Positions 53,638 to 62,460 of a stretch of DNA of 64,000 nt are shown here, piece after piece (the stretch's first letter is position 1; every line of letters begins with the position of its first letter). The notes beneath the pieces were generated by a model. The model saw only the letters and a list, made by a program, of their open reading frames with translations, was not told where the DNA came from and ran no database searches. A program made the translations under genes and the position numbers. The stretch comes from Flavobacterium ustbae (GTDB taxonomy: Bacteria > Bacteroidota > Bacteroidia > Flavobacteriales > Flavobacteriaceae), in the NCBI RefSeq assembly GCF_003946915.1, contig NZ_RPOC01000019.1, positions 1 to 64,000 of the forward strand. Reading direction: 5' to 3'.

Positions 53638-54495
53638 CTATTTTCTGATATCATTATTTTGAATCAAATCGATGTATAAGTTGATCTTATCTTTCAATTC
53701 TTTTCTAGGCGTGATAAAGTCTAAGAAACCGTGCTCTAAAAGAAACTCAGCAGTTTGGAAACCTTCTGGTAAATCTTTTCCTGTAGTATCACGTACAACA
53801 CGCGGACCAGCAAAACCAATCAAAGCGCCCGGCTCAGAGATGTTAATGTCTCCTAACATAGCGTAAGAAGCTGTTGTTCCTCCGGTTGTTGGATCTGTAC
53901 AAAGAGAGATGTAAGGTAATTTAGCCTCAGCTAACTGCGCTAATTTTACAGAAGTTTTAGCTAATTGCATTAAAGAATAAGCCGCTTCCATCATACGAGC
54001 TCCACCAGATTTAGAAATCATTACAAAAGGCAATTTATTTTTGATCGCGTGATCAATACCTCTTGCGATTTTTTCTCCTACTACTGCACCCATAGATCCA
54101 CCGATAAAAGCAAAATCCATACAGCAGATAACAAGTTCTCTTCCTTTAGATTTTCCTACTCCCGTACGTACAGCGTCTTTAAGATGAGTTTTTTCCATTA
54201 CATCTTTCAAACGATCTGCATATTTTTTTGTATCCACAAAATGCAGAGGGTCTTTAGAAGTCATGTTTTTGTCTAACTCAACAAATTCGTTGTTGTCGAA
54301 TAAAATTTCAAAATAGGTTGCGCTTCCAATTCGAACGTGAAAATCATCTTCAGGGCTTACGAATAAATTTCTCGCTAATTCGTCAGCATCAATAATTTTT
54401 CCAGTAGGAGATTTGTACCACAATCCTTTCGGAACGTCCATCTTGTCTTCTGTCGCGGTCGTAATTCCTTTTTCTTGTCTTTTAAACCAAGCCAT
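53638..54495 (-). CDS. accD: Acetyl-CoA carboxylase carboxyltransferase subunit beta, zinc-finger-less
   Basis: Transfers carboxyl from biotin to acetyl-CoA in the first step of fatty acid synthesis, with AccA. The 285-residue protein has the crotonase-like carboxyltransferase core ([59 protein letters not shown]). The N-terminal zinc ribbon is present in outline, but the four metal cysteines are replaced by Ser29, Gly32, Ser47 and Asp50 (WYKSPTGK ... LFVSPEDD). The fold may persist without zinc. No accA is in the window. Confidence 0.95.
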   Translation of the reverse strand: MAWFKRQEKGITTATEDKMDVPKGLWYKSPTGKIIDADELARNLFVSPEDDFHVRIGSATYFEILFDNNEFVELDKNMTSKDPLHFVDTKKYADRLKDVMEKTHLKDAVRTGVGKSKGRELVICCMDFAFIGGSMGAVVGEKIARGIDHAIKNKLPFVMISKSGGARMMEAAYSLMQLAKTSVKLAQLAEAKLPYISLCTDPTTGGTTASYAMLGDINISEPGALIGFAGPRVVRDTTGKDLPEGFQTAEFLLEHGFLDFITPRKELKDKINLYIDLIQNNDIRK

Positions 54496-54502
54496 TTCTT
54501 TT

Positions 54503-54598
54503 AGTATTCAGTGTTCAGTAATAAAATTTTAGTGTTCAGTGGTATTCAGTTTTAAGTATTCAAAAGGGAACACTTAAAACTGTAAACTGAATACTTTT
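54503..54598. repeat. Nested palindromic repeat between accD and fbaA
   Basis: Outer pair AGTATTCAGT (54503-54512) and ACTGAATACT (54586-54595); inner pair CAGTTTTAAGT (54547-54557) and ACTTAAAACTG (54572-54582), both perfect. Variants of GTGTTCAGT recur between them. It occupies nearly all of the 103-bp gap. Confidence 0.75.
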
Positions 54599-55666
54599 TT
54601 ATAACGTGTTAACGTTATTTAAGTCAGCAAAAGCTTGCTCCAATCTTGCGTTGAATGTTACTTCGCTTTCACGTACCCATCTTCTTGGGTCATAGTATTT
54701 TTTGTTAGGAGCATCAGCACCTTCTGGATTACCGATTTGTGATTTTAAATAGTCAAGGTTTTTAACCATATAATCACGAATTCCTTCTGTATATGCAAAC
54801 TGTAAATCAGTATCAATATTCATTTTGATAACTCCGTAGCTAATTCCTTCTCTGATTTCTTCTAATGTAGAACCTGAACCTCCGTGGAAAACGAAATCAA
54901 CTGGATTGTGTCCTGTGTTGAATTTGTTTTGTACGAAATCCTGAGAATTTTTTAAGATTTTTGGAGTTAATTTTACGTTTCCTGGTTTGTAAACACCGTG
55001 AACGTTTCCGAAAGCAGCAGCAATTGTAAATTTAGGGCTCACTTTAGATAATTCTTCGTAAGCGTATGCTACTTCTTCTGGCTGAGTATATAATTTTGAG
55101 CTGTCAACATCAGAGTTGTCAACACCATCTTCTTCACCACCTGTAATACCAAGCTCGATTTCCAATGTCATACCCATTTTGCTCATTCTAGCTAAATATT
55201 CTTTACAGATTTCGATGTTTTCTTCGATTGGCTCCTCAGACAAATCGATCATGTGAGAACTGAATAATGGTTTTCCTGTTTCTGCAAAGTGTTTTTCAGA
55301 AGCGTCTAATAAACCATCAATCCAAGGCAAAAGTTTTTTTGCACAGTGGTCAGTGTGTAAGATTACAGTTGCACCGTAAGCTTCTGCCAAAGTATGAATA
55401 TGTTTTGCTCCTGCGATTCCTCCCGCGATTGCTGCTTTTTCACCTGCATTAGATAAACCTTTTCCAGCGTTGAATTGTGCTCCACCGTTAGAAAATTGAA
55501 TGATAACTGGCGCGTTTAGTTTTGCTGCAGTTTCAAGAACTCCATTAATTGTGCTAGATCCAGTAACGTTTACTGCTGGAAGAGCAAAACCCTTCTCTTT
55601 CGCATAATTAAAGATCTCTTGAACTTGATCTCCTGTAGCTACTCCTGGTTTAATGTTGTGTGCCAT
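54599..55666 (-). CDS. fbaA: Class II fructose-bisphosphate aldolase
   Basis: Splits fructose 1,6-bisphosphate in glycolysis, using zinc. The 355-residue length and motifs match class IIA: VILHTDHCAKKLLPW (zinc His near 111), EIELGITGGEEDGVDNS, FGNVHGVYKPGNVKL (zinc His) and VFHGGSGST. A -7 box (TATTTTTG) lies at 55712-55705 on the minus strand. Confidence 0.97.
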   Translation of the reverse strand: MAHNIKPGVATGDQVQEIFNYAKEKGFALPAVNVTGSSTINGVLETAAKLNAPVIIQFSNGGAQFNAGKGLSNAGEKAAIAGGIAGAKHIHTLAEAYGATVILHTDHCAKKLLPWIDGLLDASEKHFAETGKPLFSSHMIDLSEEPIEENIEICKEYLARMSKMGMTLEIELGITGGEEDGVDNSDVDSSKLYTQPEEVAYAYEELSKVSPKFTIAAAFGNVHGVYKPGNVKLTPKILKNSQDFVQNKFNTGHNPVDFVFHGGSGSTLEEIREGISYGVIKMNIDTDLQFAYTEGIRDYMVKNLDYLKSQIGNPEGADAPNKKYYDPRRWVRESEVTFNARLEQAFADLNNVNTL

Positions 55667-55704
55667 TGTAATTTTTTTTATAGTTGTTTTTAGTTTTTAG
55701 GTTG

Positions 55705-55712
55705 CAAAAATA
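55705..55712 (-). promoter_or_regulatory. Promoter -7 box of fbaA
   Basis: TATTTTTG on the minus strand, 38 bp before the fbaA ATG, in the short gap after tamL. Confidence 0.5.
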
Positions 55713-55726
55713 AGAATTAATTAGCA

Positions 55727-58282
55727 TTAGAACGGATAATTTATCCCAAAATTTAAGACCGAGTGTCCAAAATTGTACTCTTTAAACCATCGGTCTCCCT
55801 TCTCATGCGCCGGATTATAAGTCTTAAAGCCTAAATCTAAACGAATAACAAAAAAGCTTAAATCGTATCGTAATCCAAATCCTGTACCCAAAGCAATTTC
55901 TTCTAAATCGTTTAAGTTGTCAAATTTTGCTTTTGGATCTACCACATTATCGAGCACATTCCAGATATTTCCGGCGTCTGCAAAGATAGCGCCTTTAACA
56001 TCGCCGAAAATTTTAAAACGAAATTCACCGCTCAATGCAATTTTCATATTGGCCTCATTAAAATCGTTTACGGCATTGGTGCTTCCTGGCCCCAAAGCAT
56101 AAGGTTGCCAAGCTCGATTGTCATTAGATCCTCCTGCATAATAACTTCTTGAAAAAGGAATGTAATTAGAGTTTCCAAACGGAATCGCAATTCCGAAGAA
56201 ACTACGAACCGCCAAAACTTTTTCCTTTCCAAAATCCCAGTGCTTAATATAGTCAAATTCGGTTTTTATATATTCAGAATATTCCAAATTAAATATTTCG
56301 TAATTTCCTCTGGCATTTTTTTGGAGATTACCAATAGAAGAAACCGCAGACAAAAGGGTTCCTGCAGATTCAATTTTTGCTCTAATTTGATAAAAAGTAT
56401 TATCGGCAAGATCTTTTTTGGTCGTTTTTGTAAAAGTGTAATTGGTGGCTAAAATAAAATCGTTTTCTGTAAGACGAATTCGTCTTTCTTCAATACTTTC
56501 AACTTCTTGGTATTGAGAATCTGCTGGTGTTAGTGGAGTTTGTCCAGTTAGTACTTGCTCCGTAAATTCGGTTGTTCCTGTTGGAACAGTTAAATTATTA
56601 TTGTCATCAACTTCCGCACCTTGAGTGTTATAGGTTTGTGCAATATTATTCAAATCATCGTAAGAAGAGGTGTAAACATTATAATAATTACCCGGATTAA
56701 GGTTACGGACAAATTGCGCGTTTAACAATTCCAATTTTGCCGTATTATGGCGTTTAGGAGTCCAGTTGTAAGCAATACCTCCCGTAAAGTTTTCTTTGTC
56801 CAAACCAATATTTCGCTGTTTAGAAAAACCAGACGATATAGAAGTATACGGAATCATACTCTTAGGAATAATTTTTTCTGTTCCGAAGGGCAGTAAGATT
56901 CTTGGAAAATTCAGTTTTAAATCTAAACCATATTCAGAAACGTTAAAGAAATTATCGTTCGGATTGGCCATGTCTCTAGAGGAACCTACATTTAAACGAG
57001 CCGAAATTTCTAGCGTTTCTGCACGGTTAAATACATTCCGAATAGTTTCAGAAATACTGGCTCCAATTCCGAAATCCTGAATATTGGAATGGGTTACGTC
57101 GAGAGTGGCTCCAAAACTGTATTTCTTTCTGGGAGTTAAGTAGACATTGGCTATAAGAGATTGTGCTGTTGAATCTCGTTTGTCAACTTCATATTGAATA
57201 GAAGGATAGTTGAAGACCCTTAAATTATTTAAATATCGAGAAGAAAGAGTAGTTCTAAAATCAGCATATGTACCTCCTTTTGTAATGAAAATGGCATCTG
57301 TAATAGCACGAGGCTTATACTTTAAAGACTTGTAGCTGTATAGGTTAAAATTGTTGTAAGTTACACTGTCTGTTGGTTTTTTCTTTGCATTTGCAGCAGA
57401 ATAATCAGTATAAATATTTACATCACTAATTTTATATAATTTGAAAGGTTCTGTACGACTAGAATCTCTTTCTTGAATGCTATTGTTATTAATGATTAAA
57501 GTAACATCTGCTTTAGCTTTTTTGCCAATGGTATCAATGTCAAAAGTTACATAAGTCGGCTGAAAATAATAAGCGCCGTGATTTCTAAAGTATGTTGTAA
57601 TACGGTTTTTTTCTTCTTCAAAATCTGTGGTTTTGTATTGGTTTCCAGATTTTAATAACGAAGGTTCATTGTTGGTTCTGTATAATGAATCTAATGCAGG
57701 AGTCATTATTTGAGTTCTGATAGTGTCCAATTTATAAGCGGGCCCAGTAGTGATGTTGTAATTAATTGCGGCTCTCTTTTTTCCTACTGTATCTATAGTA
57801 TAATCTGTTTGAACATTAAAAAAACCATTGTTGAAATAGTAGTATTTTAAGCGCAGTAACGATTTTTTGGTTTTTGAAGTGTCAATTATTACCGGCGGTT
57901 CACCAGTGTTTTTTAGAAATTCGTGAATTCCTTTATAATAAAATGATTGTCCCAAACGATCTACTTGTTTTGCAGAGAATATTTTGGACATACGCTCATA
58001 CTTTCCAGGATTATTTTTAAATTTTGCCTGATAAGTAGAATCTGGATTTAAATTGGCTAAATTGTATAAGTTTAATCGAAGTTTATAGCCTAATAATTTA
58101 CCATTTGGTTTTTGGTACATTTGGTTAGAAGCCGTTTCATCGTTTGTTGATTTTCCGTTAACAAGAATATTATTTTTTACAAGAAGGTTTTTTCCATCGG
58201 GAACTCTTTTTACGGCATTACAAGCGCAAATTAATATTGCAATTAGAAGAAATGCTATTATTTTTGTGGAATTATTTTTCAA
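55727..58282 (-). CDS. tamL: Omp85-family translocation and assembly lipoprotein TamL
   Basis: An 851-residue outer-membrane protein of the BamA/TamA superfamily. A lipoprotein signal (lipobox ILICAC, Cys near 20-22) is unusual for Omp85 proteins generally but defines TamL of Bacteroidetes. POTRA-like repeats span about 30-390 and a 16-strand barrel about 400-851, with the conserved YYAGGSNDNRAW (RGF-like region) and a C-terminal strand GHSVLNFGINYPF. It probably works with TamB, not seen here, in outer-membrane assembly. Confidence 0.9.
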   Translation of the reverse strand: MKNNSTKIIAFLLIAILICACNAVKRVPDGKNLLVKNNILVNGKSTNDETASNQMYQKPNGKLLGYKLRLNLYNLANLNPDSTYQAKFKNNPGKYERMSKIFSAKQVDRLGQSFYYKGIHEFLKNTGEPPVIIDTSKTKKSLLRLKYYYFNNGFFNVQTDYTIDTVGKKRAAINYNITTGPAYKLDTIRTQIMTPALDSLYRTNNEPSLLKSGNQYKTTDFEEEKNRITTYFRNHGAYYFQPTYVTFDIDTIGKKAKADVTLIINNNSIQERDSSRTEPFKLYKISDVNIYTDYSAANAKKKPTDSVTYNNFNLYSYKSLKYKPRAITDAIFITKGGTYADFRTTLSSRYLNNLRVFNYPSIQYEVDKRDSTAQSLIANVYLTPRKKYSFGATLDVTHSNIQDFGIGASISETIRNVFNRAETLEISARLNVGSSRDMANPNDNFFNVSEYGLDLKLNFPRILLPFGTEKIIPKSMIPYTSISSGFSKQRNIGLDKENFTGGIAYNWTPKRHNTAKLELLNAQFVRNLNPGNYYNVYTSSYDDLNNIAQTYNTQGAEVDDNNNLTVPTGTTEFTEQVLTGQTPLTPADSQYQEVESIEERRIRLTENDFILATNYTFTKTTKKDLADNTFYQIRAKIESAGTLLSAVSSIGNLQKNARGNYEIFNLEYSEYIKTEFDYIKHWDFGKEKVLAVRSFFGIAIPFGNSNYIPFSRSYYAGGSNDNRAWQPYALGPGSTNAVNDFNEANMKIALSGEFRFKIFGDVKGAIFADAGNIWNVLDNVVDPKAKFDNLNDLEEIALGTGFGLRYDLSFFVIRLDLGFKTYNPAHEKGDRWFKEYNFGHSVLNFGINYPF

Positions 58283-58302
58283 GTGTTTTTTAATATTTAA
58301 TT

Positions 58303-58310
58303 CAAAAGTA
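58303..58310 (-). promoter_or_regulatory. Promoter -7 box of tamL
   Basis: TACTTTTG on the minus strand within the 37-bp gap between the divergent tamL and trmH-type genes. A TTTG-like -33 would lie inside the neighbouring gene. Confidence 0.45.
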
Positions 58311-58319
58311 CATTATTTT

Positions 58320-59048
58320 ATGGTTAGTAAAAACCAAATAAAGCTTATCTCAAGTTTGCATCAAAAAAAGCAGCGTTTTGTTAATCAATTATTTTTTGCT
58401 GAAGGAGTAAAAGTAATTCAAGAATTGCTGCAATCCAATTTTGAATTAGAACATTTATACACTACATTAAATGATTTCGAAGCAGTTGATGCTTCAAAAC
58501 GAACGCTTATTAATGATCAAGAACTGAAAAAAATAAGTGCCCTGTCGACTCCAAATTCTTGTTTAGCAGTTTTTAAAATTCCAGCCGAAAACAAAATAAT
58601 CGATTCGGGATTAATTTTAGCTTTAGACGATATTAGAGATCCTGGAAATTTAGGAACCATTTTGCGTCTTTGCGATTGGTTTGGTATTAAGCAGATTGTC
58701 TGTTCTAAAGAAACAGTAGATATCTATAATCCGAAAGTAGTACAAGCTACAATGGGGTCTATTACCAGAGTAAATGTAAGCTATGTTGATTTAAAACTTT
58801 TTCTTGCTCAAACTAAACTGCCTGTTTTTGGAACTTTTATGGACGGAGAAAATATTTATCAGTCTAAATTACCTCAGGAAGCAATCATTATAATGGGTAA
58901 TGAAGCCAACGGGATTTCAGAAGAAATTGAAAAAATAGTAACAGACCGTCTAACAATTCCTAGATTTGGAGAGCTGCAAAAAACCGAAAGTTTAAATGTA
59001 GCTACTGCAACAGCAATTATTCTCAGTGAGTTTAAACGAAATAGTTGA
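58320..59048 (+). CDS. SpoU/TrmH-family RNA 2'-O-methyltransferase
   Basis: A 242-residue methyltransferase. An N-terminal substrate-binding domain (about 5-75, KQRFVNQLFFAEGVKVIQELLQ) is followed by the SPOUT domain (about 95-240) with the three family motifs: DDIRDPGNLGTILRLCDWFG, IIMGNEANGIS and SLNVATATAIILSEF. It methylates rRNA or tRNA ribose; the target is not evident. It starts 37 bp from the divergent tamL. Confidence 0.93.
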   Translation: MVSKNQIKLISSLHQKKQRFVNQLFFAEGVKVIQELLQSNFELEHLYTTLNDFEAVDASKRTLINDQELKKISALSTPNSCLAVFKIPAENKIIDSGLILALDDIRDPGNLGTILRLCDWFGIKQIVCSKETVDIYNPKVVQATMGSITRVNVSYVDLKLFLAQTKLPVFGTFMDGENIYQSKLPQEAIIIMGNEANGISEEIEKIVTDRLTIPRFGELQKTESLNVATATAIILSEFKRNS

Positions 59049-59057
59049 TGTTTTGTT

Positions 59058-59774
59058 TTAGTGGAAAGTAAAATTTATTAAAATCGCTCTAGATTTCATC
59101 GAATCGATATTATCTGTCCACGGACTTGGCCCGTTTATTGGTTTATCGCGAATTAATTCATCCGAAATTCCAAACATTCCTCTTACAGAAGGAGAGAAGA
59201 TAAAATATTCTGTGAAGAAATCAATTCCAAAACCAACCTCGTAGGCAGCTGTCCATTGTTTTACTCTAAATTTTCCTTCAAAATTGTCATCAGAAGATTT
59301 AGAATTACTAGACAGATTTAAGGTAGTCGACATTCCTCCAACTAAATAAGGACGAATGTTTCCAGTTCTTAAAGCTGAAAACTTAACAAGTAATGGAAAA
59401 TGAATATAAGTACTGTTTACTTCTCTTAAATAATCGCTTTCTGAAGTTCCAACGCCAGGAAAATATAAATCTCTTTTGGTATAATACAAACCTGGCTCAA
59501 AACGAAGGTTAATATATTCCTGAAGTCTTAAATCGGCTACGACACCAACATTAAATCCAGTAGTTTTTTTAACCTGAATATCTTCCTGTACAGGATTTTT
59601 GTAGTCAAATTTAAAGTCAAAACTATTAAAACCTAAATAATAACCAAAGTAAACACGCTGTTTCTGCCAGTTTTCCAGGTTAATTATAGGATCTTTGCTA
59701 AACATATTTTTAGCAAATTGAGAATGTCCTTTTGTCGTTAAGACCAATAAAAATAAGATTACAACTTTTTTCAT
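59058..59774 (-). CDS. porT: Type IX secretion protein PorT (outer-membrane barrel)
   Basis: A 238-residue protein with a signal peptide (1-19, ending KGHSQ) and an eight-strand-type outer-membrane barrel (FEPGLYYTKRDLYFPG ... STYIHFPLLVKFSALRTGNIRPYLVGG). PorT (SprT in gliding Flavobacteria) is needed for the type IX secretion system, and is found next to ubiE in many Bacteroidetes, as here. The ATG at 59774 leaves one base after the ubiE stop. Size is close to the known proteins. Confidence 0.87.
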   Translation of the reverse strand: MKKVVILFLLVLTTKGHSQFAKNMFSKDPIINLENWQKQRVYFGYYLGFNSFDFKFDYKNPVQEDIQVKKTTGFNVGVVADLRLQEYINLRFEPGLYYTKRDLYFPGVGTSESDYLREVNSTYIHFPLLVKFSALRTGNIRPYLVGGMSTTLNLSSNSKSSDDNFEGKFRVKQWTAAYEVGFGIDFFTEYFIFSPSVRGMFGISDELIRDKPINGPSPWTDNIDSMKSRAILINFTFH

Positions 59775-59775
59775 A

Positions 59776-60507
59776 CTATTTTTTAGATGCAGAATAAATT
59801 GTTGCGACACCAAAAGTTTGGGGCATTGCCACAACATCTATAAACCCAGTTTTTCTCAAAATATTGTTCAAAGCCTCTCCATAAGGAAAAGCCGCCGCCG
59901 ATTCAGATAAATAGCCATAGGCATCATTGTCTTTAGAGAACAGTTTTCCTATTAGCGGAAGTATATTTTTGCTGTAAAAATTATAGCCTTGTTTATAAGG
60001 AAATTTATCTGGAACAGAAGTTTCTAAGATAACAAATACTCCATTTGGTTTTAAAACTCTTAAGATTTCTGCAAAACCTTTTTCTAAGTTTTCAAAATTT
60101 CTTACGCCAAAACCTACTGTAATTGCGTCAAAATAATTGTCCTCAAACGGCATGTTTTCAGAATCGCCCAAAACAAGTTCAATAATATTAGAAAGTTTTT
60201 TTTCTTCTACTTTCTTTTTTCCGACTTCCAGCATTCCGGCAGAAATATCCAAGCCAATAATTTTTTCAGCATTAGTTTGTGCCATCAAAATGGCTAAATC
60301 GCCAGTTCCTGTTGCAATATCCAGGATAACTTTTGGTTTTTTGTCTGATACAATTTTTAATACTTTTTTACGCCATTTAACATCAATTCCAAATGAAATT
60401 ACACGATTCAAATTGTCGTAATTCCCAGAAATGGTATCAAACATTTGGGTTACTTGCTCTTTTTTACCTAGTGAAGAGTCTTTATACGGAGTTACTTTTT
60501 CAGACAT
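59776..60507 (-). CDS. ubiE: Demethylmenaquinone methyltransferase (UbiE/MenG)
   Basis: Methylates demethylmenaquinone to menaquinone, the respiratory quinone. The 243-residue SAM-dependent enzyme has [16 protein letters not shown] (SAM motif I), [10 protein letters not shown], and the UbiE signatures [19 protein letters not shown] and [18 protein letters not shown]. It is transcribed with porT from a promoter at 60522-60529. Confidence 0.95.
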   Translation of the reverse strand: MSEKVTPYKDSSLGKKEQVTQMFDTISGNYDNLNRVISFGIDVKWRKKVLKIVSDKKPKVILDIATGTGDLAILMAQTNAEKIIGLDISAGMLEVGKKKVEEKKLSNIIELVLGDSENMPFEDNYFDAITVGFGVRNFENLEKGFAEILRVLKPNGVFVILETSVPDKFPYKQGYNFYSKNILPLIGKLFSKDNDAYGYLSESAAAFPYGEALNNILRKTGFIDVVAMPQTFGVATIYSASKK

Positions 60508-60521
60508 TTTTTTTATTTAGG

Positions 60522-60529
60522 CAAATATA
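60522..60529 (-). promoter_or_regulatory. Promoter -7 box of ubiE-porT
   Basis: TATATTTG on the minus strand, 14 bp before the ubiE ATG. Confidence 0.5.
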
Positions 60530-60623
60530 AACAATCTAGGTTAACTGTAATTGAGTTTTTTAATTTGTAAAATAAATGTTTTGCAGTGTTTTTATTGAAA
60601 CATACTATAAGGGCAATCGTGCC

Positions 60624-60672
60624 ATCCCTAAATCTAGGTATTTTGTCAAAATCCCTAAATCTTGGTATTGTC
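60624..60672. repeat. Tandem operator-like repeats
   Basis: ATCCCTAAATCTAGGTATTT (60624-60643) and ATCCCTAAATCTTGGTATTG (60651-60670) differ at two positions in 20, with a 27-bp period. Each holds an inverted CCTA-N4-TAGG (or TTGG) core, as a dimeric regulator site would. Confidence 0.6.
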
Positions 60673-60859
60673 TAATAGCGCTATTATGAGCAACTTTGTT
60701 GAAGTAAAAATGATTAAAGTTTTAATGATTGATAGTCGCTTTAACTTAAGCAAATGATTACTTTTTTTGCGCTGGTAATTCATTTGTTCTTGAAGAAGTT
60801 TTGTAAGTATTATTCTTGGGGGAAATACTATATTTAAGTGCAAAGTACGTTCTTAGGAT

Positions 60860-61080
60860 TAAATTTGTTTTTGGAAATTTTAATTTTCTGCCTTTAATAT
60901 CTTAGTGGTATTTGTTATTAAAGGCGTTTTGAGACTTAGGTCTCAAATAACATTAAATGTTATTCAGTTTTACAGATGTTTCTTAACATTTGTGATTTTT
61001 TTTAAACAAAAATTTTTCTTGAGCGAGTTAAGCAACAGTTCAGTTATTTTAAAAACATCCTCCCTAAAAAGAGGATGTTT
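60860..61080 (+). ncRNA. Candidate structured small RNA
   Basis: A TAAATTTG box (60860-60867) precedes three stem-loops: GCCTTTAATA/TATTAAAGGC (60890-60899 with 60916-60925), TTTGAGAC/GTCTCAAA (60928-60935 with 60940-60947), and AATAACATT/AATGTTATT (60946-60954 with 60956-60964). The stretch ends with a terminator at 61053-61080. All stems are perfect. The strand is chosen because the terminator has its T run on the plus strand, but this terminator may simply serve folA. No known RNA family is recognised. Confidence 0.35.
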
Positions 61081-61088
61081 TTTATTTA
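61050..61088. terminator. Terminator hairpin beside folA
   Basis: A 10-bp perfect stem AAACATCCTC/GAGGATGTTT (61053-61062 with 61071-61080) with an 8-base loop. T-rich on the plus strand and moderately so on the minus strand, where it would end folA transcripts. Confidence 0.85.
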
Positions 61089-61568
61089 TTTTCTAATGTA
61101 AGTTTCATAAGTGTAGTCATAAAGATGCTTTTCGTCTTTAAAATTTTCTTCAGATTCCACTAAAACCCATTCACTTTTATTGATTTTAGGAAAAAAAGCA
61201 TCTGCTTCAAAAGAATGATGCACTTTGGTCAATTCAATAATATCGGTAAATGGAAGGCCAAGATTGTAAATTTCTCCGCCGCCAATAATGTAGCTGTCAT
61301 CGTCTTCAGGACATACAGCAAGAGCTTTTTCAATACTATCTACAACAATACATCCTTCTGGGTTATAATTTTCTTGTCGAGAAATTACAATGTGAACGCG
61401 ATTTGGTAATGGTTTCGGAAAACTTTCAAAGGTTTTTCTACCCATAATAATATGATGGCCGGTAGTTAGCGATTTGAATCTTTTAAAATCATTTGGCAGA
61501 TGCCAAACTAATTCGTTGTTTTTTCCAAGCGCATTATTTTCGGCTGCTGCCGCTATCATTATAATCAT
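61086..61568 (-). CDS. folA: Dihydrofolate reductase
   Basis: Reduces dihydrofolate to tetrahydrofolate, restoring the cofactor oxidised by thymidylate synthase. The 160-residue protein has IAAAAENNALGKNNELVWHLPNDFKRFK at the N-terminus, GHHIIMGRKTFESF, and YIIGGGEIY near 95. A second ATG three codons in is also possible. It lies 11 bp after the 2TM gene; thyA is 930 bp away. Confidence 0.97.
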   Translation of the reverse strand: MIIMIAAAAENNALGKNNELVWHLPNDFKRFKSLTTGHHIIMGRKTFESFPKPLPNRVHIVISRQENYNPEGCIVVDSIEKALAVCPEDDDSYIIGGGEIYNLGLPFTDIIELTKVHHSFEADAFFPKINKSEWVLVESEENFKDEKHLYDYTYETYIRK

Positions 61569-61579
61569 ATTATGCCTAA

Positions 61580-61924
61580 CTAAATTTTATTTTCATTCTC
61601 TTCATTAATAGAAGATTCAAGCTGACTGATTCTTTTTTGCTGTAAAGCAACTAGTCTGTCAATTTGTTCCCTTTCCCATTTTTTATTCATAAAACGGTCG
61701 GTTATGTACACTTTTATAAAATGCAGAATAAAAAGGAAAAGCCAGATGGTAATACCCCAAATACACCAATTTTGAGTTGAGCCTTCTCCGAAACCAAAAA
61801 ATCTATTGGCGACAAATAAAAATAAACTTCCTAGAAGGAAAAGAACAAAGTGAAAATATAAGACTTTTTTTTGTCTTAAGCGGCGTCTAGCGTATTCGTA
61901 CTGTTCGTGTGCTTCTTTTTCCAT
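61580..61924 (-). CDS. 2TM-domain membrane protein
   Basis: A 114-residue protein with the 2TM layout: an N-terminal amphipathic stretch (EQYEYARRRLRQKKVLYFHFVLFLLGSLFLF), two membrane helices (about 22-40 and 52-72) and a charged helical C-terminus (WEREQIDRLVALQQKRISQLE). The domain is also found on the histidine kinases and DNA-binding regulators of Bacteroidetes, where it may sense membrane signals. It probably shares a transcript with folA. Confidence 0.85.
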   Translation of the reverse strand: MEKEAHEQYEYARRRLRQKKVLYFHFVLFLLGSLFLFVANRFFGFGEGSTQNWCIWGITIWLFLFILHFIKVYITDRFMNKKWEREQIDRLVALQQKRISQLESSINEENENKI

Positions 61925-62162
61925 AAGATAAAAATCAGATTATAAAGTTAAAATTTATTTTTGAAAGTCAGTATTTTGCATATAGAATATTTGTTTTTAA
62001 ATATTCTAAGAATTTGAAAAACAAAATTTTAACAGCTTTAAATTATAAATAAAGCGAAAATGTTATACTCTTTTTGGTATTATGATAAATCGGTTCTGAT
62101 GGTAGACCGTGTTTCGCTGATTTTAATTATTTTAGATGTATAAATCTAAAAACGAAATAGTT
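61925..62162. other. Divergent intergenic region with one hairpin
   Basis: A 9-bp perfect hairpin AGAATATTT/AAATATTCT lies at 61984-62007. No clear TAnnTTTG box is seen for either flanking gene; a weak TATTTTAG lies near 62126. Nothing else is recognised. Confidence 0.5.
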
Positions 62163-62459
62163 ATGTCTTTAAAGAAACAATTTGTGAAAACGAAACCAGT
62201 ATGTAAAGTTACGTTTTCAATAGATGCTAAAGATGCAGATTCTGCTGCTGTTGTTGGAGATTTCAATAATTGGAATGCCGAAGAAGGCGCTTTGAGTAAA
62301 TTGAAAAACGGAACTTTTAAAGCAACTTATGACTTGGTTAAAGATGCGATTTATGAATTTAAGTATCTGGTTGACGGAAATTACATAAATGATCCAGAAG
62401 CCGATTCTTATAAATGGAATGATTTTGCTGGAAGTGAAAACAGTGTTTTAATTGTATAA
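62163..62459 (+). CDS. Isoamylase N-terminal (CBM48-like) domain protein
   Basis: A 98-residue single-domain protein with the early-set glycogen-binding fold of isoamylase and AMPK: CKVTFSIDAKDADSAAVVGDFNNWN, then the LKNGTFKATYDL strand pair and YEFKYLVDGNYINDPEADSYKWNDFAGSENSVL. It may bind alpha-glucans, but no catalytic domain is attached and no glycogen genes are near. The ATG at 62163 is preferred over one at 62136. Ends in a strong terminator. Confidence 0.87.
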   Translation: MSLKKQFVKTKPVCKVTFSIDAKDADSAAVVGDFNNWNAEEGALSKLKNGTFKATYDLVKDAIYEFKYLVDGNYINDPEADSYKWNDFAGSENSVLIV

Positions 62460-62460
62460 A

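Larger units (their letters stand above)
60508..61085. other. 578-bp gene-free, palindrome-rich region
   Basis: There is no convincing gene on either strand. From left to right: the ubiE promoter; two tandem operator-like repeats (60624-60672); AT-rich sequence with a TAAATTTG box (60860-60867); three close stem-loops (60890-60964); an alternative stem to 60991; and a terminator hairpin (61053-61080). It might hold a small RNA of about 200 nt on the plus strand. Short frames here lack a start context and are broken by the hairpins. Confidence 0.6.

Noticed and set aside
60655-61096. Small genes in the 60508-61085 region (62 residues on minus, 63 on plus)
   Set aside because: Both cross hairpins or the tandem repeats, have poor start contexts and show no domain or conserved-looking composition.
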